This document shows, one piece after another, positions 17,233 through 24,917 of a stretch of DNA of 64,000 nt. Within the stretch, counting starts at the first letter, position 1. Each line of letters starts with the position of its first letter. The position numbers were made by a program, and so were the translations under genes. The notes beneath the pieces were generated by a model. That model ran no database searches and was not told the DNA's origin. It saw only the letters and a list, made by a program, of their open reading frames with translations. The stretch comes from an uncultured Actinomycetes bacterium (GTDB lineage: Bacteria; Actinomycetota; Actinomycetes; Mycobacteriales; Nakamurellaceae), in contig CALANS010000209.1 in NCBI GenBank assembly GCA_937926105.1, positions 184,388-248,387 of the forward strand. The letters run 5' to 3'.

Positions 17233-18238
17233 CGACCAGCTCCAGCGCGGCGCGGACCATGGCCGCGGTCGCCTCGGGATCGCTCATCAGCAGCGGCGCG
17301 TGGCCCACGGTCAGACCCGGTACGGCGGCCGGGTCCCCGTCGGCGACCAGGAACGCGTCCAGCAGCCCATCGGCCGATCGGGCGCCGTAGTGGCCGGCCA
17401 CCCCCTGCGCGGAGCACTCCACGCCGATGGCCGCCAGGCATGCGTCGGCATGCCCGCGGACCGGGCTGCCCCCGATGATCGGCGAGACCCCGGCGACCGG
17501 GGGCGCGGCGGATCGGAGCGCGTCGGCGATGCCCGGCACGGCCAGGATGGTGCCGATCGATACCACCGGGTTCGACGGAGCGAGCAGCACGGCGTCCGCC
17601 GCGGCGATGGCCTCCAGCACGCCCGGCGCCGGGCGCGCCTGGTCGGCCCCGATCGGCGTGATGGACACCGCAGGCAGGGCGGCCCGGTGCCGGATCCACC
17701 ACTCCTGGAAGTGGATCGCCACCAGCGGTGGCGTGCCATCGGTCTCGTCGCTCGCTGGGCCTTGATCGGGGTCGGCCACCACGACGTGCGTCTCGACCCG
17801 GTCGTCGCTCATCGGTAGCAGCGTCACCCCGGGCCGCCAGCGACTGGCCAGCGCCTGCGTCACCGCCGACAGCGGGTACCCGGCATCCAGCATCCGGGTG
17901 CGCACCAGATGGGTGGCGATGTCCTTGTCGCCCAGGGAGAACCATGGCGCCTCGGCGCCGTACGCGGCGAGTTCGGCCGAGACCGCCCAGCTCTCGTCCA
18001 CCCGGCCCCAGCCGCGCTCCGGGTCGGCTGCGCCCGCCGTGGTGTATAGGCAGGAGTCCAGATCGGGGCAGATCTGCAGGTTGTGCAGCCGGATGTCGTC
18101 ACCGGTGTTGACCACCGCGGTGACCTCGTCGTCGGCGCCGTCCGGGGCCGGCCCGAACGGATCCCAGCCCAGGAAGGCCTTGACGCCGAGCAGGAACTTC
18201 GCGCCGCCGACTCCGCCGGCGAGCACCACGATCTTCAC
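17219..18238 (-). CDS. fbiA: 2-phospho-L-lactate/phosphoenolpyruvyl transferase (CofD/FbiA)
   Basis: FbiA transfers the phosphoenolpyruvyl (or phospholactyl) moiety from the guanylated intermediate to the deazaflavin Fo, giving dehydro-F420-0 or F420-0. The GTG at 18238 is preceded by GGAAGGA and gives about 339 residues beginning [18 protein letters not shown], the expected N-terminal phosphate-binding loop. [19 protein letters not shown] is the conserved metal and Fo-binding block, and [19 protein letters not shown] is the GDP-binding block. fbiC and fbiD are not in the window. It is upstream of and overlaps fbiB, as in mycobacteria. Confidence 0.95.
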   Translation of the reverse strand: MKIVVLAGGVGGAKFLLGVKAFLGWDPFGPAPDGADDEVTAVVNTGDDIRLHNLQICPDLDSCLYTTAGAADPERGWGRVDESWAVSAELAAYGAEAPWFSLGDKDIATHLVRTRMLDAGYPLSAVTQALASRWRPGVTLLPMSDDRVETHVVVADPDQGPASDETDGTPPLVAIHFQEWWIRHRAALPAVSITPIGADQARPAPGVLEAIAAADAVLLAPSNPVVSIGTILAVPGIADALRSAAPPVAGVSPIIGGSPVRGHADACLAAIGVECSAQGVAGHYGARSADGLLDAFLVADGDPAAVPGLTVGHAPLLMSDPEATAAMVRAALELVDVRR

Positions 18239-18308
18239 GAGTGTCGATCCTTCCAGACATCCGCCCGGCCGATCGCCGCGCCCGTCCGTGGCGGGCGCCG
18301 ATCGCCGC

Positions 18309-19046
18309 TCAACGCCAGAACTGGAACAGCCCGGCGCCGACTCCGGCAGCCAGCCGATTGCCTCCGGCCAGGTCCAGCAGCGCGTAGCCGCCGTCGAACA
18401 GCACCCGACTGACCCCGGGCAGGAACCAGATGATGGCGAAGGCAATCAGCGGCAGCCACGCCCGATAGGGCACCAGCGCCGCGGTGAACCGACGGGGCAG
18501 GTACGGCGCGATGATGCCGTAGCCGTCGAACCCCGGCACCGGCAGCAGGTTCAGGATGCCGGCCACGAACTGCAGCAGTGCCAGGAACTCCAGCGCGGCC
18601 CCCAGGCCCGAATCGATCGGCGCGGCCAGCGCGGCCAGCACCGCGCCGATCAGCAGGTTGGTGGCGGGTCCGCCCGCCGAGACCACCGACGACCACCAGC
18701 GGTGCCGCAGGCTGCCGGGCTGCACCAGCACGGCGCCACCGGGCAGCGGGATGCCGCCGATCGCCAGCAGCAGCACGGGGATCAGCAGGCTGTTGGCGGT
18801 GTCGGTGTAGCGCACCGGGTTGAGCGTGAGGTAGCCGCGGGCCCGCACGGATCGGTCGCCGCCGGCCAGGGCCAGTGCGGCGTGCGCGAACTCGTGCAGG
18901 CACAGGGTGATCACCCAGCCACCCAGCACCGTGACGAACACCCACACACCCAGCGGGCCGGCGCCGCGGTGCGCCTGCACGGCGCCCAGCGCGGTGGCAG
19001 CGCACACCGCGGGAAAGATCCAACCGCCGGACCGGTTCGCTGCCAC
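18309..19046 (-). CDS. M50-family (site-2 protease-like) membrane metallopeptidase
   Basis: The protein of about 245 residues from GTG 19046 has five or six hydrophobic segments and the zinc motif HEFAH at residues 51-55 within a membrane helix, with the second metal site NLLPVPGFDG further on. These are the marks of the M50 intramembrane metallopeptidases that cut membrane-bound anti-sigma factors or other membrane proteins. The frame extends far upstream to 20666, but that extension lies opposite whiB and other genes and was discarded; the exact start is uncertain because no clear ribosome-binding site is seen. It lies between fbiA and whiB, an insertion relative to the mycobacterial order as I recall it. 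The substrate is unknown. Confidence 0.85.
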   Translation of the reverse strand: MAANRSGGWIFPAVCAATALGAVQAHRGAGPLGVWVFVTVLGGWVITLCLHEFAHAALALAGGDRSVRARGYLTLNPVRYTDTANSLLIPVLLLAIGGIPLPGGAVLVQPGSLRHRWWSSVVSAGGPATNLLIGAVLAALAAPIDSGLGAALEFLALLQFVAGILNLLPVPGFDGYGIIAPYLPRRFTAALVPYRAWLPLIAFAIIWFLPGVSRVLFDGGYALLDLAGGNRLAAGVGAGLFQFWR

Positions 19047-19181
19047 GAGGCACCAGTCTGCCGGGCGCGCGCCCACGGCGTCGACCCCGGTCTCGGGCGT
19101 GCGTGCCGCCACACCCGCGGAGAATGGCCGGACATGGCGGGCCGAGACGGGCCGAACAGCCCTATACCACTCTGCCCGGGC

Positions 19182-19222
19182 TTGACGGCGGGCAGGACAC
19201 ACCTGTGTAATCACATCGATGT
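19182..19222 (+). promoter_or_regulatory. Candidate whiB promoter with palindromic operator
   Basis: TTGACG (19182-19187) and TGTAAT (19206-19211) are separated by 18 bases and resemble a sigma-70-type promoter about 110 bases before whiB. The spacer contains GACAC (19196-19200), the core motif bound by WhiA in Streptomyces. Just downstream is the perfect palindrome ACATCGATGT (19213-19222) inside TCACATCGATGTCA, which is one base longer than a BldD-like TNAC-N5-GTNA box. Regulation by either factor is inference. Confidence 0.4.
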
Positions 19223-19319
19223 CATTTGTTCGAAGGGTTCGGCGGCGCTGCGCTGGGGGCGGCGGGTACGTCGGTGACGGCCCTCCTCGCCGATGACATC
19301 GCACGGAAAGGAGTGGCCG

Positions 19320-19610
19320 ATGACCACCGATCTGGGGGACCTGCGTATGCGGGAGATCGCGGACGCGCTCGTCGGCACCCTCGAGACCGAGGATGCCGAC
19401 TGGCACGAACGGGCCCTGTGCGCGCAGACCGATCCCGAGGCGTTCTTCCCGGAGAAGGGCGGCTCCACCCGGGAGGCGAAGAAGATTTGCTCCGGCTGCC
19501 CGGTGCGCGCCGAGTGCCTGTCCTACGCGCTGGCCCACGACGAGCGGTTCGGCATCTGGGGCGGCCTGAGCGAGCGGGAGCGGCGCCGGCTCAAGCGGAT
19601 GGCGGTCTGA
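19320..19610 (+). CDS. whiB: WhiB-family iron-sulfur transcription factor (WhiB/WhiB2 type)
   Basis: The 96-residue protein starts at ATG 19320 behind GGAAAGGAG. Four cysteines at 34, 57, 60 and 66 (C-x22-C-x2-C-x5-C) bind a [4Fe-4S] cluster, GIWGG (78-82) is the family turn, and the C-terminal RERRRLKR is the basic DNA-binding tail. WhiB proteins bind the primary sigma factor and control developmental or division genes. Its place beside fbiA/fbiB and the DUF3499-manB pair matches WhiB2/WhmD of mycobacteria and the sporulation gene whiB of Streptomyces, so an essential role in septation or cell division is likely. Confidence 0.93.
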   Translation: MTTDLGDLRMREIADALVGTLETEDADWHERALCAQTDPEAFFPEKGGSTREAKKICSGCPVRAECLSYALAHDERFGIWGGLSERERRRLKRMAV

Positions 19611-19653
19611 GCCGGCCCGATCGACCCGGTCGTCCACCCGGCCGGGTCCGCGG

Positions 19654-20109
19654 TCAGCTGGTGCCGTCGCCCAGCACCGCGGTGAGCTGCTCCTCCAGCA
19701 CGTCCGCCACCAGGTCTGCCAGGTCGACGGAGTGCTGTGAACGCATCTCGACCGGACGCCGGTACACCACGATCCGTGCCTTGGTCGGTCGCCCGCGTCC
19801 ATCGACCCCTGGCGGCAGGAACCGGGACAGCGGCACTCCGCCGTCCACCACCACATCGCTGGACGGCAGGACCGGGCCGGCCGGGAGTGGCGGCACCTCG
19901 TCAACCGCGAACTCGATGGCGGCGAGCTGACCGGGCCAGCGGTCGTCCAGGTCGGATACCGCATCCAGCACCGCCTGGTCGAACAGCTCGGCGCGGGTGC
20001 GGAACCCCGGCAGCCGGGACGGCAGCAGCGGGGAGCGTAGGCCGCGCCCCCGCCGATCCCGGTGCAGCGCCGTGCGGGAGCGGCGTTGCGGGGTGCCCTC
20101 GGTACCCAT
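19654..20109 (-). CDS. Metallopeptidase-family protein (Rv3259-like), degenerate metal site
   Basis: About 151 residues start at ATG 20109. The sequence has the shape of the small zincin-like metallopeptidase family found at this position in actinobacteria: LFDQAVLDAVSDLDDRWPGQLAAIEFAVDEVPPLP, here in two parts, then RIVVYRRPVEMR and a C-terminal helix LADLVADVLEEQLTAVLG. The usual His-Glu-x-x-His motif would fall in that last helix and is absent, so catalytic activity is doubtful. A -10-like TACACT lies nine bases before the ATG and no ribosome-binding site is visible, suggesting a leaderless mRNA. It diverges from the DUF3499 gene and converges on whiB. Confidence 0.72.
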   Translation of the reverse strand: MGTEGTPQRRSRTALHRDRRGRGLRSPLLPSRLPGFRTRAELFDQAVLDAVSDLDDRWPGQLAAIEFAVDEVPPLPAGPVLPSSDVVVDGGVPLSRFLPPGVDGRGRPTKARIVVYRRPVEMRSQHSVDLADLVADVLEEQLTAVLGDGTS

Positions 20110-20297
20110 GACGGCGTCAGTGTAGGGGCTGGGGCCCATCCGCCGGCGCGGGTCGTCGCGCGCACGATGGCGTCGGGCGCCCGGGCAGTCGCGGGCCGTG
20201 CTCGCGGGCCGGCCCGGGCGCCGTCGCGGCGGGGCCGAAACGGACCATCCCGGCGCGCCGCCGCCGTGCCGCGGATTGCCGGGGCTACCCTCCGCCC

Positions 20298-20651
20298 GTG
20301 ACCAGAGTGCGTCGATGCTCCCGGACGGGGTGTACCAACTCGGCCGTCGCGACCCTGACCTTCGCCTACGCCGAGTCCACCGCAGTGGTCGGGCCGCTGG
20401 CGACCGCCGCCGAGCCGCACTCCTACGACTTGTGCGCGGACCATGCCGCCGGCCTGACCGCGCCGCGCGGCTGGGACGTGGTGCGCCCGGAGGCCGGATT
20501 CTCCGAGCCCGAGGCCGGGCCGGACGATCTGGAGGCGCTGGCCGACGCGGTGCGCGAGGCCGGCCGGGCCGAGCGGCTGGCGGAGCCGGCCCCGCCCGTG
20601 GTCACCGGGCGACGCGGTCACCTGCGGGTGCTGCGGTTCCCCGAGAGCTGA
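20298..20651 (+). CDS. DUF3499 family protein
   Basis: The 117-residue protein starts RCSRTGCTNSAVATLTFAYA after a short basic N-terminus and has two cysteine pairs in the first half (Cys-x4-Cys near the N-terminus and the Cys of YDLCADHA), suggesting a small zinc ribbon. This is DUF3499, the Rv3258c-like protein always found between whiB and manB in actinobacteria. Its function is not known. A TACCCT lies seven bases before the GTG, again consistent with leaderless transcription. The manB start follows five bases after its stop, so the two are co-transcribed. Confidence 0.85.
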   Translation: MTRVRRCSRTGCTNSAVATLTFAYAESTAVVGPLATAAEPHSYDLCADHAAGLTAPRGWDVVRPEAGFSEPEAGPDDLEALADAVREAGRAERLAEPAPPVVTGRRGHLRVLRFPES

Positions 20652-20656
20652 TCGGC

Positions 20657-22039
20657 ATGCCCGCATCGCCGGCGGCGGCTGCCCTGGCGGCCATCGTCAA
20701 GGCCTATGACATCCGTGGCGTCGTGGGTGAGCAACTCACCGCCGACGCCGTGCGCGCGGTGGGTGGCGCGTTCGCCAGGTTCGTCGGCCCGGCCGCCCGG
20801 GCGGTGGTGATCGCGCACGACATGCGGGCCTCGTCACCGCTGTTGGCCGAGGCCATGGCCGACGGGATCACCGCCGCGGGCCTGGACGTGGTGGATGCCG
20901 GGCTGGCGTCCACCGACCTGCTGTACTACGCCTCCGGCGCGCTGAACCTGCCGGGGGCGATGTTCACCGCCTCGCACAACCCGGCCCGGTACAACGGCAT
21001 CAAGCTCTGCCTGGCCGGGGCGGTTCCGCTCAGCCTGGACACCGGTCTGGCCACGATCCGGGATGACGCGATGGCCGTGCTGGACGGTCACCGACCCGAC
21101 CTCGCCGCCGCCCGGGGCGCCGTCACCTCTCGCGGCCTGCTGGCCGACTATGCCCGTCACCTGCGCGGCCTGGTCGACCTGTCCGGCATCCGCCCGCTGC
21201 GGGTGGCCGTCGACGCCGGTAACGGGATGGCGGGCCTGACGGTGCCGGTGGTCTTGGACGGGCTGCCAGTCACCGTGCTGCCGCTGTATTTCGAGTTGGA
21301 CGGCACCTTCCCGAACCATGAGGCCAATCCGCTGGAGCCCGCCAATCTGGTCGACCTGCAGCAGCACGTGCGGCGCACCGGGGCCGACATCGGGCTGGCC
21401 TTCGATGGGGACGCCGACCGGTGCTTCGTGGTCGACGAACGCGGCGAGCCGGTGCCGCCCAGCGCCATTACCGCCCTGGTGGCGCTGCGCGAACTGCGGC
21501 GCCGACCTGGCTCGACCGTGCTGTACAACCTGATCACCTCCCGGGCGGTGCCCGAGCTGGTAACGGCGGCCGGCGGACGGCCCGTGCGGACCAAGGTGGG
21601 GCACTCGTTCATCAAGGCCGAGATGGCGGCCACCGGCGCGGTGTTCGGCGGCGAGCACTCCGCGCACTACTACTTCGCCGACTTCTACCGGGCGGACACC
21701 GGCCTGCTGGCCGCGCTGCACGTGCTGGCGGCGCTCGGCGGTCAGCCCGGGCCACTGAGCGAGCTGGTGGCCGGATATCAGCGCTACGCGGCCTCCGGCG
21801 AGATCAACTCCACGGTCCCGGATGCGGCGCCGGTGCTGGATCGCATCCGGCGGTGGGCGGCCCGGCACGACGGCCTGGTGGACGAGTTGGACGGGGTCAC
21901 GGTGACGCTGCCGGACGGCAGCTGGTTCAACGTGCGCTCCAGCAACACCGAGCCGTTGCTGCGGCTCAACGTGGAGGCCGACGACGGCGCGGCGATGGCG
22001 GTGCTGCGCGACGAGATCCTGGCCGTCATCCGCGCCTGA
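20657..22039 (+). CDS. manB: Phosphomannomutase/phosphoglucomutase
   Basis: The enzyme converts mannose-6-phosphate to mannose-1-phosphate for GDP-mannose synthesis. The 460-residue protein opens IVKAYDIRGVVGEQL, the normal N-terminus of the alpha-D-phosphohexomutase family. TASHNP carries the phosphoserine at residue 106, DGDAD (about 250-254) binds magnesium, GGEHSAHYYF is the sugar-binding loop and RSSNTEPLLRLNVE is the phosphate-binding loop. ATG 20657 lies five bases after the DUF3499 stop. With manA downstream and the guanylyltransferase upstream, the window has a full fructose-6-phosphate to GDP-mannose route. Confidence 0.95.
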   Translation: MPASPAAAALAAIVKAYDIRGVVGEQLTADAVRAVGGAFARFVGPAARAVVIAHDMRASSPLLAEAMADGITAAGLDVVDAGLASTDLLYYASGALNLPGAMFTASHNPARYNGIKLCLAGAVPLSLDTGLATIRDDAMAVLDGHRPDLAAARGAVTSRGLLADYARHLRGLVDLSGIRPLRVAVDAGNGMAGLTVPVVLDGLPVTVLPLYFELDGTFPNHEANPLEPANLVDLQQHVRRTGADIGLAFDGDADRCFVVDERGEPVPPSAITALVALRELRRRPGSTVLYNLITSRAVPELVTAAGGRPVRTKVGHSFIKAEMAATGAVFGGEHSAHYYFADFYRADTGLLAALHVLAALGGQPGPLSELVAGYQRYAASGEINSTVPDAAPVLDRIRRWAARHDGLVDELDGVTVTLPDGSWFNVRSSNTEPLLRLNVEADDGAAMAVLRDEILAVIRA

Positions 22040-22116
22040 ACCGGCCGGGATGGCCCGCGCGCCCACCGGCCGGCTTCATGTTGCGTCGGGCGGGCTGCTC
22101 CCGTGCCGTAGCCGAT

Positions 22117-22145
22117 GGTCGACAATCGACCCAGGCAGGCCTGCC
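22117..22145. repeat. Two adjacent short palindromes before the Trm112-like gene
   Basis: GGTCGA-CAA-TCGACC (22117-22131) is a perfect interrupted palindrome and GGCAGGCCTGCC (22134-22145) a perfect 12-bp palindrome two bases later. They sit about 30-60 bases before the Trm112-like start, where an operator would be expected. No regulator is identified. Confidence 0.45.
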
Positions 22146-22174
22146 GATGTCCGGGACGACAGGAGGACCAGACG

Positions 22175-22372
22175 ATGACGGTGCCACTCGACCCAGAGCT
22201 GATGGCGGTGCTGGCGTGTCCCGACACGCACCACGCCCCGTTGACGGTCGGCTCGCCGGACGACCCGGCGGCCGACGCGCTGACCTGTTCGGAGTGCGGC
22301 CGCGTCTTTCCGGTGCGGGACGGCATACCGGTGCTGCTGCTGGACGAGGCCACCGGTGGACCAGGCAGCTGA
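22175..22372 (+). CDS. Trm112-like zinc-ribbon protein
   Basis: A 65-residue protein starts at ATG 22175 behind GGAGGACC. It has the Trm112 pattern: LDPELMAVLACPDTHHAPL, then LTCSECGRVFPVRDGIPVLL, with cysteines at ACP and CSEC as zinc ligands, followed by the typical Pro-Val-Arg-Asp-Gly-Ile-Pro ending. Such proteins activate or stabilise partner methyltransferases in other organisms; in actinobacteria a copy is habitually found between manB and the SIS protein, and its partner here is unknown. Confidence 0.85.
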   Translation: MTVPLDPELMAVLACPDTHHAPLTVGSPDDPAADALTCSECGRVFPVRDGIPVLLLDEATGGPGS

Positions 22373-22435
22373 TCGTCGTTCGAACCCGTTTCCGGTCGGT
22401 CGGATGACGGGTGACGCGCCGCCGGGGGGCCGGCG

Positions 22436-23620
22436 GTGAGCTGGCCCGGCGCCGGACCCACCGGGCCTGAGGTGCTGGCCGACCCGGCGGCGCTGGTGGC
22501 CGGCGACCGCTGTCGGCTGCTGCCCGCCGCGGCCACCGCCGGCGCCCAGGTCCGCGCCGTGGCCGAGCAACTCGCCGGCGCTCGGTTCGATCGGCCCCGC
22601 AGCCTGATCGTGGTGGATCCCGGTCACACCGGCAGCGGGGCGCTGCTCGGCGCGCTGCTGCCGCGTACCCGGGTGCCGGTGGTGGCCGCGGCCGACCTGC
22701 CCGGGTGGGCGGGGCCGCTGGATCTGGCGGTGGTGCTGGCCAGCACCCCGGACGACTGGCGGGCCAGCCTGGTGGCCGCGGAGGCGGCCCGCCGTGGGGT
22801 GGTCGTGCTGGTCCGGGCCGCCGATCGAGGGCCGGTCGCCGAGGCGGCCGGGCCGGCGCTGCTCGCCCCCCGGGTGGCGGCGCCCGAGCTGCTGGCCGGG
22901 CCGGGCCGACTGGCCCTGCTGCTGGCCGTGGCGTGGGCCGCCGACGTCGCTGCGATGCCCAGTGGCCCCGGCGGGTCGTTGGCCTGGTTGGCCTCGCTGG
23001 CCGCCGCCTTGGACGCCGAGGCGTTGGCCTGCGGCCCGACAGCGGAGCCGTTCGTCAACCCCGCTCTCGCGCTGGCGCAGCGGCTGGTGGATGCCCCCGC
23101 GCTGTTTCTGGCCGAGGACCCGATCGGGCTGGCGTTGGCCGCCGGCGCCGCCCGCTCGGTGCGCCTGTTGGGTGGTCGTCCGGCCGGGGCCGAGCACGCC
23201 GCGGCGTTGCTGCCGGGCGGTCAACTCACCGCTGCGCTGCAGCGGGCGCCGGACCCGTTTGCCGACCCCGATGTGGACGGCCCGGGCGAGCGGGGAATGC
23301 TGCCGGTGCTCATCCCGCCGCCGACGTCCGCGGCCGATCCGCGAGTGGATGGTTCGCTGATAGCGCGGCTGGCCCGCACGGTGCCGCGGGCCGTGCTGCT
23401 GACCCCGGACGAGCCCGATGGCGAGGGCGCGCGGGCGGCGGCGACGCTGGCGCTCCGGATTGACTTCGCGGCCGTGTATCTGGGTATCGCCGCAGGTCAG
23501 ATTCCGCCCGCGGACGGGCAGGACGGGCTGGGCCCGTCGGGGGGCATCCGGGATGTCCGCCCGGCCAGTACGGTCGAGGACGTGACGAGCGGCGATCGGG
23601 ACGAGCACCCATGGAATTGA
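22436..23620 (+). CDS. SIS-domain-like sugar isomerase protein (Rv3256c type)
   Basis: The 394-residue protein from GTG 22436 resembles the bacterial phosphoglucose/phosphomannose isomerase family with two SIS-like halves. Stretches such as RSLIVVDPGHTGSGALLGALL and DLAVVLASTPDDWRASLVAAE fit the first sugar-phosphate fold, and VNPALALAQRLVDAPALFLAED the linker between halves. It occupies the Rv3256c position between manB and manA. Catalytic residues are not obvious and activity has not been settled for the family. The stop overlaps the manA start by ten bases, so translation is coupled. Confidence 0.75.
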   Translation: MSWPGAGPTGPEVLADPAALVAGDRCRLLPAAATAGAQVRAVAEQLAGARFDRPRSLIVVDPGHTGSGALLGALLPRTRVPVVAAADLPGWAGPLDLAVVLASTPDDWRASLVAAEAARRGVVVLVRAADRGPVAEAAGPALLAPRVAAPELLAGPGRLALLLAVAWAADVAAMPSGPGGSLAWLASLAAALDAEALACGPTAEPFVNPALALAQRLVDAPALFLAEDPIGLALAAGAARSVRLLGGRPAGAEHAAALLPGGQLTAALQRAPDPFADPDVDGPGERGMLPVLIPPPTSAADPRVDGSLIARLARTVPRAVLLTPDEPDGEGARAAATLALRIDFAAVYLGIAAGQIPPADGQDGLGPSGGIRDVRPASTVEDVTSGDRDEHPWN

Positions 23621-24837
23621 TGCGCAATCGGATCCGTCCCTATGCCTGGGGCTCGCGGACCGCGATCGCCGAGCTGCTCGGCGAGCCCAGCCCGTCCGCG
23701 CATCCGCAGGCCGAGATGTGGATGGGTGCCCATCCCGACGACCCGTCGATGCTGCTGCTTGCCGACACCGAGCGCTCGCTGGCCGACGAGGTCGCCACCG
23801 ACCCCGAGGGGATGCTGGGCGGCGCGGCCGCCCGATCCTTCGGCGGTCGGTTCCCGTTTCTGCTGAAGGTCCTGGCCGCCGCGGAACCGCTGTCGCTGCA
23901 GGCGCATCCGTCGATCGAACTGGCCCGGCTCGGGTTCGACCGGGAGGAGGCCGCGGGAGTGCCGCGGACCGACCCGAATCGCAACTACCGCGACCCGTGG
24001 GCCAAGCCCGAGTTGATCTGCGCGCTGACGGAGTTCCATGCCCTGTGCGGGTTCGCCGCGCCGGATCACACGGTGGCGTTGATCGCGGGGCTCGGGGTTC
24101 CGCAGCTGGACCACTATTTGGCGCTGCTGGCGGGGCAGCCCGACGCGGAGGGCACCAGGGCACTGTTCTCCTCCCTGATCACCGTGCCGCCGCACGCCCT
24201 GGCCGACCTGCTGGACTCGGTGCTGGCCGCGTGCGTGGCGAAGGTTCGCGCGGGCACCGGGCCGTTCGTGGCCGAGTACCGCACCGTGCTGGAGCTGGGG
24301 GAGCGGTATCCGGGCGATGCGGGCGTGCTGGCCTCGATGTTGCTGAACCGGGTCACCCTGCGGCCCGGCCAGGCGCTGTACCTGGCCAGCGGCAACCTGC
24401 ACGCCTACCTCGCGGGCACCGGGGTGGAGATCATGGGTAATTCCGACAACGTGCTGCGCGGCGGGCTGACTCCCAAACACGTGGACGTGCCCGAGCTGAT
24501 GCGGGTGCTGGACTTCGCGCCGGGTCCCGCCCGGGTGCTGCACGGCGAGATCAGCCCGACTCGCGAGGTGGTGTACCCCACCCCGGCGCCGGAGTTCCGG
24601 CTGGCCCGGGTCGACGTCGGGCGGGCCGAGCGAGAGATCACCCATCCGGGGCCGCAGGTGCTGCTGGTCACGGCCGGATCCGTGCGGGTGCGGGACTCGG
24701 CCGGCCACGACCTCACCGTCCGGCGCGGTCAGTCGGTGTGGATCGCGGCCCGCGATCGCGGCGTGCGACTATCCGGCTCGGGCACTGTGTTCCGGGCCAC
24801 CGACGGTCTCGGCGGGGGTCCGACGTTGGCGATGTGA
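23611..24837 (+). CDS. manA: Mannose-6-phosphate isomerase, class I
   Basis: ManA interconverts fructose-6-phosphate and mannose-6-phosphate, the entry to GDP-mannose. The 408-residue cupin protein starts MELMRNRIRPYAWGSRTAI. Zinc-binding residues occur in LQAHPS (His) and in KPELICALTEFHALCGF (Glu), with the later cupin block RPGQALYLASGNLHAYLAG giving the last histidine; NSDNVLRGGLTPKHVD is the substrate-binding signature. It is coupled to the SIS gene and is the last gene of the mannose set. Confidence 0.95.
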   Translation: MELMRNRIRPYAWGSRTAIAELLGEPSPSAHPQAEMWMGAHPDDPSMLLLADTERSLADEVATDPEGMLGGAAARSFGGRFPFLLKVLAAAEPLSLQAHPSIELARLGFDREEAAGVPRTDPNRNYRDPWAKPELICALTEFHALCGFAAPDHTVALIAGLGVPQLDHYLALLAGQPDAEGTRALFSSLITVPPHALADLLDSVLAACVAKVRAGTGPFVAEYRTVLELGERYPGDAGVLASMLLNRVTLRPGQALYLASGNLHAYLAGTGVEIMGNSDNVLRGGLTPKHVDVPELMRVLDFAPGPARVLHGEISPTREVVYPTPAPEFRLARVDVGRAEREITHPGPQVLLVTAGSVRVRDSAGHDLTVRRGQSVWIAARDRGVRLSGSGTVFRATDGLGGGPTLAM

Positions 24838-24917
24838 CGCGGCGCCCGGGGATGTCCGCGAAGGTCATCTGCGAGGATGACGGGCGTCCCGAACCCAACG
24901 CCACGACAGGGGTGTGC

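Noticed and set aside
19047..20666. A long N-terminal extension of the M50 peptidase
   Set aside because: It runs opposite whiB and across the metallopeptidase-like and DUF3499 genes; the membrane protein homology begins at about 19046.
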